The notes beneath the pieces are model-generated. The model worked only from the letters and a program-made list of their open reading frames with translations. It was not told the DNA's origin and made no database searches. The position numbers were made by a program, and so were the translations under genes. Positions 40,944-47,639 of a stretch of 47,639 bases of DNA are shown here, one piece after another. Origin of the DNA: Bacteroidaceae bacterium (GTDB taxonomy: Bacteria; Bacteroidota; Bacteroidia; Bacteroidales; Bacteroidaceae); contig JAFSZU010000052.1 in assembly GCA_017455585.1 (NCBI GenBank), positions 1 to 47,639 on the forward strand, read 5' to 3'. Every line of letters starts with the position of its first letter. Positions within the stretch are counted from its first letter, which is position 1.

Positions 40944-43900
40944 TCCTTCTCTTCCTTCTCTTCCTCTTTGTGTGTCCGGTGTTCGGCAATTCTGTTGCCG
41001 AGAATGCCCCGCAGACAGCCGCCGTGAAGACAGCTGAGACAGACACCCTCCTCCGTGTCCTTCGCGAGGAACTGGCCGCTGACTTCCAGGAGCTGCAGAA
41101 ACAGGACGTAAAGCCTTACTTCATGAGTTCCCGCGTGCAGGAGAGATGGGACGTCCGCATCGCGGGCACCTTCGGTTTCCTTGGTACATCCTATCAGGAC
41201 CACACCCGCAGCTTCACCCCGCAGGTGCGTGTCGGCACGCCCGAGCTCGACAACTTCAAGTTCAACAACCAGTCGCGTAGCGGCTCAGGGCCTCTCCCGC
41301 TGACCGATGCCTCCACCGATGCCCTCCGTGTGGCCATCTGGACGCAGATGCTCACCGCCTACGACCGCGCCACATCAGCCTACCGCGATGCCCAGAACCG
41401 CCTCCGCTCCCTGGCCGATAACGAGGACAAAGCCCCCTGCTTCAGTGTGCTCGGCGGTTTGCCCGCCGAGACCTTCTACGAGCCTCCCATCCTCCACCCA
41501 TCCCTCACCCCTGCCGAGCAGCGCGCCTGGGAAGAACGCCTGTGCCGCGTCAGTGCCGTCTTCAAGCAGTGGCCTCAGTTCAGTGATGCTGCGGTCAACC
41601 TGCAGGTGGAGAACCAGCGCACGCACCTCGTCAGCACCGAAGGCACAGCCATCGTGCAGAACCGCGTCAGCTATCGTGTCTTCATCCACGCCGAGGTCAA
41701 GACCGACGACGGCATGGTGCTCCCCCTCACCCAGACCTACTATGCCACCTCTTTGGATTCCCTGCCTGCTGAGGACGTCATGATACGCGATGCCGAAGAT
41801 GTGGGTCGCCGCCTCGAAGCATTATCCAATGCACCCGTTGCCGACCCCTTCACGGGTCCTGCCCTGATGAGCGGCCCTGCCAGTGGCGTCTTCTTCCATG
41901 AGATCTTCGGGCATCGCCTTGAAGGTCATCGCATGAAGACGGGTGGACAGACCTTCCGCAAGATGATTGGGGAGCGCGTACTGCCCACCGACTTCCAGGT
42001 CTATTGCGACCCCACCCTCACCCACTACGGCACACAACCCCTCAACGGCGGTTACAAATTCGATGACGAAGGCACGCGCGCACGTAGAGTTAATAATGTG
42101 GTCAATGGCGTATTGAAGGAATTCCTGATGAGCCGCGTGCCGCTGGACAGTTTCCCAGAGAGCAACGGCCACGGTCGCACGGCCGAAGGCGGCACACCTG
42201 TCTCGCGCCAGTCCAACCTCGTCGTTGAAACGCGCAAGCCCTACACCGAAGCCCAGCTGCGCCAGCTCCTGCGCGACGAGGCAAAGCGGCAGGGCAAGGA
42301 CTATGGTTACCTCTTCCAGAGCGTTAGCGGCGGCTACACGCAGACAGGTGAAGGAGGTAGTATCAACTCCTTCAACGTGACACCCTTGGAGGTCTATCGC
42401 ATCTACGTCGATGGCCGTCCCGATGAACTTGTCCGCGGCGTGGATCTCATCGGCACACCGTTGTCCATGTTCTCTAATATCGAGGCAGGCGGTGACACAC
42501 CCTCCACCTTCATTGGTATGTGCGGTGCCGAAAGCGGCTGGGTGCCTGTCTCAGCTACCTCCCCCATGGTCTTCTGCTCCAAGATAGAGACACAGCGGAG
42601 ACAGCAGAAGAGTGCGCTGATGCCAGTACTTCCCCCTGTTGCTTTCAACGCCGACGGCGTTGAAAGCAACAGGGACTCCATTGTCTTCCGCGCTCTCTCC
42701 GACGAGCTCCGCCGCTCCATGGACAGCCTTCGCATCGAGGGTCAACCCGCACCTTTCATCATCGACTACCGCCTCCAGCGTTCCCGCAGGTTCAACCTAT
42801 CGGCTTCCTTTGGTGAGATAACTTCTTGTCCGCCCTCTCCCTGGTGGCAGAAGTTCGATGCCGAGGTCATTCTGGGCGACTACCAGCATAGTAGTCTGCG
42901 CGCGCCGGAGAGTGGGATGCGGGGCACATCCATTCCCTTGGCAGCCGACTACAACAACCTGCGGCGTCAGGCCTGGCTGGCCACCGATGTCTATTACAAG
43001 CAGGCCATCGCCAACCTCGAGAACAAACGTCAGCAGATGAAGAAGGTGCAGCTGCCCGCCGACGAGGCAGCCCTCCACGACTTCATCCCCGCACAGCCAG
43101 TCACCAGCATTAACCTGCCGCCGCGTGAGTTCAGCGACACCCTCGCCGACGAACTCGCCACCTACCTCCGCCGCCTCTCGGGTATCGCCAAGGAATTCCC
43201 CGCACTCATCCTCAGCAACGCCGACATGAGTCAGGACCAGGCTTACATCTACCGCCTCACCTCCGAAGGGGTGCGCGTGGCACAGCTGCAAGACGATCAC
43301 ACTTCCCTCGGCTTCCGCTTCGCCTTCGCACGCGGCACCAGTCCCCACACACATATTCACGAATACGCCTCGCCCTCTGAGTTGCTGGCAGACAGTGCCC
43401 GCTTCACCAAGGCAGCACGCGAATACGTAGCACTCCAGTACCAGCTCTTCTGCGACTCCATCGTCCAGGAGGACTATTACGTGGGGCCTGTGCTCTTTGA
43501 AACCAGTGCCTGCCGAACCATCTATAACCTTGCCCACGGCGACCGCCACAACTTCCGTGCCTGGCACCCTTACCTCCAGAGCGACCGAGCCATCTACTCC
43601 AAACTCAACCGCAAGATTGTAGATGACAAGATTACCATCCGTCAGGACCCCACGCTCACCACATGGAATGGTCACGCACTCGTAGGCGCTTACACCGCCG
43701 ATGCTAACGGGCAGGCACCACAGGCCGTCACCCTCGTTGACCGTGGCATCTTCTGCGCCCAGCTCTGCGGCAGCACGCCCGCACTCGGCACCTCGAAGCC
43801 CACTGGCAACTTGCGCTTCAACAATCCATACTCATGGAACGGAGCCTTGGCGGCCAGCACAGCCCCCGGCGTCATCCGAGTTGAGAGCAGCAAGACCATA

Positions 43901-44272
43901 CCACTCAAGAAGATGCGCAAGCAACTTCTGCGCGACGCACAGCGTGAGGGCTACGATCATGCATACATCCTGCGTAAGGATGCCCTCTACCGCGTCAACG
44001 TCAAGGACGGCACAGAGACGCCACTGCGCAAGCCCAATATCAACACATCCCTGAACATGATTCGCCACATCAGCGCCCTCTCCACCGAGCAGACAGATGT
44101 TGTCGAAAGAGAGGACGGCGGTGGTGCCCGCTTCTCCATCGTAGGCCCCAAGGCCATGATACTGGGTGATGTGGAAGTGCCCATGACCACACCCCAGCAG
44201 CCCGCCAAGGTGCCGCTGACGTTCCCACTAAAGCGGACCCCCTCCCCGCTCCCCCTCAAAGGTGGAGAGTAG
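40865..44272 (+). CDS. Secreted double TldD/PmbA-like protein; first module with HExxxH, second degenerate
   Basis: About 1135 residues, twice the usual TldD/PmbA length. Preferred start ATG 40865 after AAAAAGGA (40835 also in frame). The signal peptide (FLLFLLFLFVCPVFG) is preceded by MLPSLKGKDRGEG, encoded by a repeat. The first module (about 70-580) has the TldD metal motif HEIFGHRLEGH (His345-His349), then RKPYTEAQLRQLLRDEAKRQGKDYGYLF and GTPLSMFSNIEAGG. The second module (about 640-1120) has parallel parts (ETSACRTIYNLAHGDRHNF, KKMRKQLLRDAQREGYDHAYILRKD), but the metal motif is lost. The C-terminus KRTPSPLPLKGGE and the stop codon come from a repeat element. An extracytoplasmic peptidase is likely; its substrate is unknown. 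It lies between proA and argF. Confidence 0.8.
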   Translation: MMNTTFRLLQRYMLPSLKGKDRGEGVFLLFLLFLFVCPVFGNSVAENAPQTAAVKTAETDTLLRVLREELAADFQELQKQDVKPYFMSSRVQERWDVRIAGTFGFLGTSYQDHTRSFTPQVRVGTPELDNFKFNNQSRSGSGPLPLTDASTDALRVAIWTQMLTAYDRATSAYRDAQNRLRSLADNEDKAPCFSVLGGLPAETFYEPPILHPSLTPAEQRAWEERLCRVSAVFKQWPQFSDAAVNLQVENQRTHLVSTEGTAIVQNRVSYRVFIHAEVKTDDGMVLPLTQTYYATSLDSLPAEDVMIRDAEDVGRRLEALSNAPVADPFTGPALMSGPASGVFFHEIFGHRLEGHRMKTGGQTFRKMIGERVLPTDFQVYCDPTLTHYGTQPLNGGYKFDDEGTRARRVNNVVNGVLKEFLMSRVPLDSFPESNGHGRTAEGGTPVSRQSNLVVETRKPYTEAQLRQLLRDEAKRQGKDYGYLFQSVSGGYTQTGEGGSINSFNVTPLEVYRIYVDGRPDELVRGVDLIGTPLSMFSNIEAGGDTPSTFIGMCGAESGWVPVSATSPMVFCSKIETQRRQQKSALMPVLPPVAFNADGVESNRDSIVFRALSDELRRSMDSLRIEGQPAPFIIDYRLQRSRRFNLSASFGEITSCPPSPWWQKFDAEVILGDYQHSSLRAPESGMRGTSIPLAADYNNLRRQAWLATDVYYKQAIANLENKRQQMKKVQLPADEAALHDFIPAQPVTSINLPPREFSDTLADELATYLRRLSGIAKEFPALILSNADMSQDQAYIYRLTSEGVRVAQLQDDHTSLGFRFAFARGTSPHTHIHEYASPSELLADSARFTKAAREYVALQYQLFCDSIVQEDYYVGPVLFETSACRTIYNLAHGDRHNFRAWHPYLQSDRAIYSKLNRKIVDDKITIRQDPTLTTWNGHALVGAYTADANGQAPQAVTLVDRGIFCAQLCGSTPALGTSKPTGNLRFNNPYSWNGALAASTAPGVIRVESSKTIPLKKMRKQLLRDAQREGYDHAYILRKDALYRVNVKDGTETPLRKPNINTSLNMIRHISALSTEQTDVVEREDGGGARFSIVGPKAMILGDVEVPMTTPQQPAKVPLTFPLKRTPSPLPLKGGE
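42634..42674. repeat. Perfect 20-bp-arm palindrome inside the tldD-like gene
   Basis: CCCTGTTGCTTTCAACGCCG is followed by one A and its exact reverse complement, 41 bases in all. It encodes PVAFNADGVESNRD between the two modules. A palindrome this long with a 1-base loop is far beyond chance and is in frame. Confidence 0.92.
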
Positions 44273-44392
44273 TCACCTTTCAAGAATAGTATTCTTATCA
44301 ACAGCTTTTTATTCTTAATCTTTTATGTCCAAATAACACCCTCGTAAATACATCCCACTCTCCCCCTTTGAGGGGGAGCGGGGAGAGGGTCT
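44236..44392. repeat. G/C-rich double element spanning the tldD stop codon and reaching the argF start
   Basis: Left arm GACCCCCTCCCCGCTCCCCC (from 44236) and right arm ending GGGGAGAGGGTCT (44392) are inverted with one mismatch in 21. The tldD stop TAG lies in the GAGTAGTCACC tail of the left hairpin, where other copies have GAGCGGTCACC. The right end is 8 bases before the argF ATG, so the leader of argF is formed by the element. Confidence 0.85.
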
Positions 44393-44399
44393 TCTTCTT

Positions 44400-45521
44400 A
44401 TGAAAATCTTCCAACATGTATCAGACCTCGGCGACCTGCGCACCGCCCTCGCCGAAGCAGCGGAAGTCAAGCGCGACCGCTACCAGTGGCAGCACCTCGG
44501 CCGGAACAAGACCGCGCTGCTCATCTTCTTCAACAACTCCCTCCGCACACGCCTCAGTACACAGAAGGCAGCCGTGAATCTGGGTATGAACGTCATCGTC
44601 CTCGACGTGAACCAAGGCGCCTGGAAGCTGGAGACAGAACGCGGCGTCATCATGGATGGCGACAAGAGCGAGCACCTCTTAGAGGCCATCCCCGTGATGG
44701 GCAGCTACTGCGACATCATCGGTGTCCGCAGCTTCGCCCGTTTCGAGAGCCGCCAGGATGACTATGAGGAAAAGATTCTGAATCAATTCATCCGCTACAG
44801 CGGTCGCCCCGTCTTCTTCATGGAAAGTGCCACGGTGCATCCGCTGCAAGCGTTCGCGGATTTGATAACCATTGCAGAGAATAGCCTCACCCCCGTCCCC
44901 TCTCCCAAGGAGAGGGGCGTATATAGCTCTGAGGCTGATATGATAGCTACTAACAACGGTAATCACTCCCCTCTCCTTGGGAGAGGGGCTGGGGGTGAGG
45001 CTATTAAGGTCGTGATGACTTGGGCACCACATCCCCGTGCCCTGCCCCAGGCCGTCCCCAACTCCTTTGCAGAATGGATGATTGCCGCCGCCAACTCAGT
45101 CACCCCTCCCCAGAGAGGGGTCGGGGGTGGGCTTGCCATCGACTTCGTCATCACCCACCCCGAGGGCTACGAGCTTGACCCGCAGTTTGTGCAGGGTGCC
45201 CGTGTGGAGTACGACCAGATGAAAGCCTTCGAAGGTGCCGACTTCGTCTATGCCAAGAACTGGAGCTGCCCCGGCGTCACCCGTCCCGAAGATTACGGCA
45301 AGGTGCTGCACGACTACCACACGATGATGGACTGGTGCGTCAGTGCCCGCCAGATGGCCGTCACCAACGATGCCCACTTCATGCACTGCCTGCCCGTTCG
45401 CCGCAACATGATTGTCACCGACGACGTCATCGAAGGGCCCCGCAGCCTCGTCATCCCCGAAGCCGCCAACCGCGAGATTTCTGCACAGGTGGTGCTGAAG
45501 CGGATGCTGGAAAGCCTATAA
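44400..45521 (+). CDS. argF': N-succinylornithine carbamoyltransferase with two in-frame repeat insertions
   Basis: Transfers carbamoyl from carbamoyl phosphate to N-succinyl-L-ornithine, the Bacteroidetes variant of the ornithine step. 373 residues against about 318 usually; the excess is two insertions (residues about 162-201 and 234-244). The carbamoyl-phosphate motif FFNNSLRTRLST (about 43-54) differs from the STRT of ordinary OTCases. GVIMDGDKSEHLLEAIPVMG, RPVFFMESATVHPLQAFADL, MTWAPHPRALPQAVPNSFAEW, AKNWSCPGV and HCLPVRRNMIVTDDVI match the succinylornithine type. Residue 90 is Ser where, as I recall, the Bacteroides fragilis enzyme has Pro and the acetyl-type enzymes Glu. The insertions sit beside conserved stretches without removing them. 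Confidence 0.95.
   Translation: MKIFQHVSDLGDLRTALAEAAEVKRDRYQWQHLGRNKTALLIFFNNSLRTRLSTQKAAVNLGMNVIVLDVNQGAWKLETERGVIMDGDKSEHLLEAIPVMGSYCDIIGVRSFARFESRQDDYEEKILNQFIRYSGRPVFFMESATVHPLQAFADLITIAENSLTPVPSPKERGVYSSEADMIATNNGNHSPLLGRGAGGEAIKVVMTWAPHPRALPQAVPNSFAEWMIAAANSVTPPQRGVGGGLAIDFVITHPEGYELDPQFVQGARVEYDQMKAFEGADFVYAKNWSCPGVTRPEDYGKVLHDYHTMMDWCVSARQMAVTNDAHFMHCLPVRRNMIVTDDVIEGPRSLVIPEAANREISAQVVLKRMLESL
44883..45002. repeat. Full G/C-rich double-hairpin element inside argF
   Basis: 120 bases (exactly 40 codons). 24-base terminal inverted repeats with two mismatches (44883-44906 against 44979-45002; begins AGCCTCACCCCCGTCCCC). Each end has its own hairpin (CCCTCTCCCAAGGAGAGGGG; CCCCTCTCCTTGGGAGAGGGG split by position 44979). 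It encodes SLTPVPSPKERGV ... SPLLGRGAGGEA, in the same phase as the ligase copy. Confidence 0.92.
45101..45133. repeat. Half unit of the G/C-rich element inside argF
   Basis: CACCCCTCCCCAGAGAGGGG followed by TCGGGGGTGGGCT. The hairpin is CCCCTC/GAGGGG. It encodes TPPQRGVGGGLA, 98 bases after the full element in the same gene. Confidence 0.75.
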
Positions 45522-45627
45522 GCAGCCCCGTCTATGGCCATGGCAGCTACATTCTTCGAGGGCATGTAGTCCTCAGAGAATAATGGCATCCCAATTGTCA
45601 GCCATCAGACAGACGGGAATCCACGCC

Positions 45628-45684
45628 ATGAACAAAATCACTAAATATTTCATCCTTATCATCGTTTCTTTCATGTTATCTTAG
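45628..45684 (+). pseudogene. 18-codon signal-peptide-like fragment
   Basis: MNKITKYFILIIVSFMLS then TAG: a basic start followed by a hydrophobic core, as in an exported protein, but stopped at once. It overlaps the 3' end of the transposase-like gene by nine bases. It may be the remains of a gene cut when that gene arrived, or chance. 45522-45675 otherwise shows nothing clear. Confidence 0.25.
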
Positions 45685-46821
45685 AAAGTGCTTGCATATT
45701 TCTTCTGCCATGCTGTTGAGCGCAACACAATCCGCACGGCTGATGTGCTGTTTACTGGCATCGTATGGCCAGGGGCTAAGAATCAGCATCCGCCCCGAAG
45801 CGCAAGCATCAAACAGAGTGTCAGAAGGTTTATAGTAATCATGGAAACCATTGTCTGCGAGCAAGATGAATGGCAGCTGTTCACGCAGCAGAACCTGCAT
45901 CACCTGTTTTTCCTGTGGAGAGATGAAAGGCGAGACCATGACCGCCCCCTTACGAGCCTTCAGCACACAGCCGTTCATATAATTTCGAAGCGATACATGG
46001 TCACCATGCTCCGCCTCTTCCACCATCATCCGTCGCACATGAACGGTCTCAAAACGCTCTGCCATCAGCAGTGTCGTATTGCCTACTCCATCATAGCTGC
46101 GTTCCCCTATCACAATTTCCCGCTGTACGCGGAAATAGCCGGGCCTGAGCCGCTTGGTGGCCAGACGCTGGGGATTCATGTCAATATAACGGATGGTATT
46201 CGGCAGTTGGGTATTGTGCCCCATCGGGCGGATGAAAGGCATCTCGGTGAAAACTGGAGCCAGACCATAATAGGCCTCATCCCCCATCTGCTCGCGCAAT
46301 GTCCCAGCAACAGCCTCCAGCTGCCTCGTCTCTTCCTGGAGATTTCCCTGCAGCATTCCCCCTTCTTGGCCGTTCTCCTGCTGCTGTTCTTCTTGGTCGT
46401 TTCCTTTCAGCCTCCCTTCTTCTTGGCCGTTTCTCCGAATGTCATTCGGAGTAATGCAAGAAGCCCCAGACCAGGCGCGCCCCAGTTTCTTGGCAGCCTG
46501 CCAGAACCCTCGCACCACCGCCCCAATCCCCTTTGGCATCGTGCGCCTCACATACAACACCGCATGAAGGTGGTCTGGCATGAGGCAGAAATGCAACACT
46601 TGCACCTCCGGGTGATAACGCTGGACACTCAACAGACACTCCACCAGCGCATTTCCCAGAGTCGTGCGGCACACTTTCGCCTGAGTGGGGTCGTTCTCAG
46701 GAATCACCAATCTCCCCAGTAACGGCTGTCGGTCGGTGACCGTCAGCGTGATGTGATACAGCCCCACACCCTTCCATGTGGTGCCAGGCTCCTGCCATTG
46801 CCATTTCTCTTGCACTGCCAT
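45676..46821 (-). CDS. Y1/HUH transposase-like protein (RAYT type) with repeat-rich insertion and extra C-terminal domain
   Basis: 381 residues from the ATG at 46821 (MAVQEKWQWQ); the frame is open to 46851, but that ATG lies within the promoter -7 box. The IS200/IS605-type Y1 fold is visible: YHITLTVTDRQPLLGRL (about 22-38), the metal-binding HUH-like motif MPDHLH (His84, His86), and the putative nucleophile Tyr212 in RYIDMNPQR. REP-associated transposases share this core and lack a flanking IS. Between them (about 121-170) lies a Gln/Glu/Gly-rich insertion with a 15-residue repeat (NGQEEGRLKGNDQEE, NGQEGGMLQGNLQEE). Residues about 250-381 form an additional domain (CVLKARKGAVMVSPFISPQEKQ, LPFILLADNG, GRMLILSPWPY). 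It looks Rossmann-like and recalls the DprA/SLOG fold. Confidence 0.75.
   Translation of the reverse strand: MAVQEKWQWQEPGTTWKGVGLYHITLTVTDRQPLLGRLVIPENDPTQAKVCRTTLGNALVECLLSVQRYHPEVQVLHFCLMPDHLHAVLYVRRTMPKGIGAVVRGFWQAAKKLGRAWSGASCITPNDIRRNGQEEGRLKGNDQEEQQQENGQEGGMLQGNLQEETRQLEAVAGTLREQMGDEAYYGLAPVFTEMPFIRPMGHNTQLPNTIRYIDMNPQRLATKRLRPGYFRVQREIVIGERSYDGVGNTTLLMAERFETVHVRRMMVEEAEHGDHVSLRNYMNGCVLKARKGAVMVSPFISPQEKQVMQVLLREQLPFILLADNGFHDYYKPSDTLFDACASGRMLILSPWPYDASKQHISRADCVALNSMAEEICKHFLR
46434..46450. repeat. TCCGAATGTCATTCGGA palindrome inside the transposase-like gene
   Basis: Perfect 8-bp arms with a 1-base loop. On the coding strand it encodes TPNDIRRN at the border of the Gln/Glu-rich insertion. 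Confidence 0.75.
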
Positions 46822-46848
46822 CGACTGCCCTATATTATTAAAAGCTCG

Positions 46849-46880
46849 CAAAAGTACACATAAAACTGTGGGTCACCAAA
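46849..46880 (-). promoter_or_regulatory. Promoter of the transposase-like gene
   Basis: Minus strand: -33 TTTG (46880-46877) and -7 TACTTTTG (46856-46849), spacer 20 bases. A textbook Bacteroidetes promoter. It fixes the translation start at 46821 rather than 46851. Confidence 0.75.
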
Positions 46881-46965
46881 GATTTGCGTCTTTTTCTTCC
46901 CGTAAGGCCATTGAATAGGAACAAAACCATGATTCTATGCATCATTATCTCAGGTTTATTTGTTC

Positions 46966-46999
46966 TTTGCTTTTCTATTCAAATATTTTACTTAATTTG
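46966..46999 (+). promoter_or_regulatory. Possible promoter of the small gene at 47027
   Basis: TTTG (46966-46969) and TTAATTTG (46992-46999; one mismatch to TAnnTTTG), spacer 22. About 27 bases upstream of the start codon. Confidence 0.45.
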
Positions 47000-47026
47000 T
47001 AACGGATTTAATCAAATAAAGGACTT

Positions 47027-47254
47027 ATGACAGCTATACAGATTGATACATTGACTGCTCAAGCATATCGTGATATGGGTATCATCGCAGAAAACGAGGG
47101 CTTCTTGCAACGTATTTCCAAATATCTTCGCAAAATAGTGCGTGATTCGACAGAAGATTCCTTTGAAATGAGTCAAGAAGATAAAGCAAAACAGAGTCCT
47201 GGCAAAGCCTTTGATAGTGTTGAACAATTGGACAAATACATTCGTAGCCTATGA
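47027..47254 (+). CDS. Small helical protein, possible antitoxin
   Basis: 75 residues, start ATG 47027 preceded by AAATAAAGGAC. It has charged helices (TAQAYRDMGIIAENEGFLQRISKYLRKIVRD) followed by a polar segment and DSVEQLDKYIRSL. This layout is common among small Bacteroidetes proteins of the antitoxin kind (dimerising helix plus a flexible tail), but I recognise no defined family and no toxin gene follows. Its DNA is clearly more AT-rich than the genes upstream, which suggests a different origin. I regard the gene as real, with function unknown. Confidence 0.5.
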   Translation: MTAIQIDTLTAQAYRDMGIIAENEGFLQRISKYLRKIVRDSTEDSFEMSQEDKAKQSPGKAFDSVEQLDKYIRSL

Positions 47255-47286
47255 ACGGCCATCAGTTCCTCTTGATTTCTACGGAG

Positions 47287-47331
47287 CCAAGGAGCTTCGG
47301 GAGAACAAACGTTTCTCCCGAGGCTCCTTGG
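47287..47331. repeat. Inverted repeat downstream of the small gene
   Basis: CCAAGGAGCTTCGGGAGA (47287-47304) pairs with TCTCCCGAGGCTCCTTGG (47314-47331), 17 of 18 positions, followed by TTCTTTT. It may be a terminator or another member of the palindromic repeats. From 47332 to the window end I see no convincing gene. Confidence 0.75.
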
Positions 47332-47392
47332 TTCTTTTATGATGATAGAAGGATGAGGTGTCAAAAAGGAATTATTCACTTAATCCAAGATG

Positions 47393-47611
47393 TCAGAAAG
47401 CGAAGACAGAACGCACATAGGCCGTTTGTGTTGAGATGCCTTCTTTCCATCCTCCACCTGCAAAGCCATATGCGAAAGTGTTACCCTCCAGCGTACATAC
47501 CTTATAATATAAATAAGGTATAGTGAAGGCTGTCATAAAACATACCCGTGAACGTCCACTGTTGCTTTGTTTTCGACTGAGTTTGAAGTTTGCGAGACTT
47601 TGAACTGTCAA
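47393..47611 (-). other. Unresolved 72-codon open frame near the window end
   Basis: An open frame (MTVQSLANFKLSRKQSNSGR...) in AT-richer DNA. It has no convincing ribosome site or domain and is Ser/Arg/aromatic-rich. It may be a non-coding repeated segment of this genome that happens to be open. Kept only because the stretch is otherwise empty. Confidence 0.2.
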
Positions 47612-47639
47612 AGAACAAAGCGTCAGATAAACGCCTTTC

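Noticed and set aside
45688..46722. 344-codon plus-strand open frame opposite the transposase-like gene
   Set aside because: It is the antisense of a gene with a recognised HUH core and its own promoter; no motifs of its own.
47251..47523. 90-codon plus-strand open frame after the small gene
   Set aside because: It runs through the inverted repeat at 47287-47331 and shows no domain or ribosome site; likely not translated.
1..47639. tRNA or rRNA genes
   Set aside because: No cloverleaf with T-loop consensus or rRNA signature was noticed by eye on either strand; a tRNA scan would be needed to be certain.

Overview
The window is a GC-rich stretch of a Bacteroidales chromosome, most likely from the Prevotellaceae. 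The lineage signs are SusC/SusD genes, a hybrid two-component regulator (HTCS), promoters with a TAnnTTTG -7 box, C-terminal tails resembling type IX secretion (T9SS) signals, and an arginine pathway of the succinyl-ornithine carbamoyltransferase type. Species cannot be assigned from sequence alone.

Layout. Positions 1-1539 (minus): the start of an HtrA/DegP protease cut by the window edge. 1941-2370: the RNase P RNA gene. 2673-3872: a YihY/BrkB membrane protein with a good terminator. 4160-16864 (plus): a polysaccharide-utilisation locus with SusC, SusD, a GH43-like lipoprotein, an FG-GAP protein, a small secreted protein, a BNR-repeat sialidase-like protein and a probable alpha/alpha-barrel glycosidase. 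Its likely regulator, a 1371-residue HTCS, lies convergently at 17313-21428. 21841-27292: an M6-type secreted metalloprotease followed after 4 bases by an RND exporter. 27400-45521: an arginine/proline cluster in the order argR, GNAT acyltransferase, argG, argC, argD, XRE-cupin regulator, AMP-forming acyl-CoA ligase, proC, proB, proA, a double TldD/PmbA-like protein and argF. A GH10 xylanase on the opposite strand lies between argC and argD. 45676-46821 (minus): a Y1/HUH transposase-like protein of the RAYT type. 47027-47254: a small antitoxin-like gene.

The genes fit two themes: capture and breakdown of a plant-type polysaccharide, and synthesis of arginine (through N-succinylated intermediates) and proline from glutamate. 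A perfect ArgR-type operator overlaps the argR promoter.

The most unusual property is the density of palindromic and short tandem repeats, in intergenic space and inside conserved genes without breaking the frame. One family is a pair of inverted G/C-rich hairpins (120-146 bp, near-perfect 24-base terminal inverted repeats). Full copies sit inside argF, the acyl-CoA ligase and the RND exporter, a diverged pair ends tldD and reaches to the start of argF, and half units occur in proA, the HTCS and elsewhere. A second family is built on the octamer CAAGTTGA: 24 tandem copies after one gene, and in-frame inverted arrangements inside argD and the ligase. A third is a small hairpin with compensatory base changes in four intergenic copies. 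With the RAYT-like gene near by, this resembles a REP/BIME system that also writes itself into proteins, comparable in effect to the palindromic elements known inside Rickettsia genes. Linking this transposase to any of these repeats is inference.
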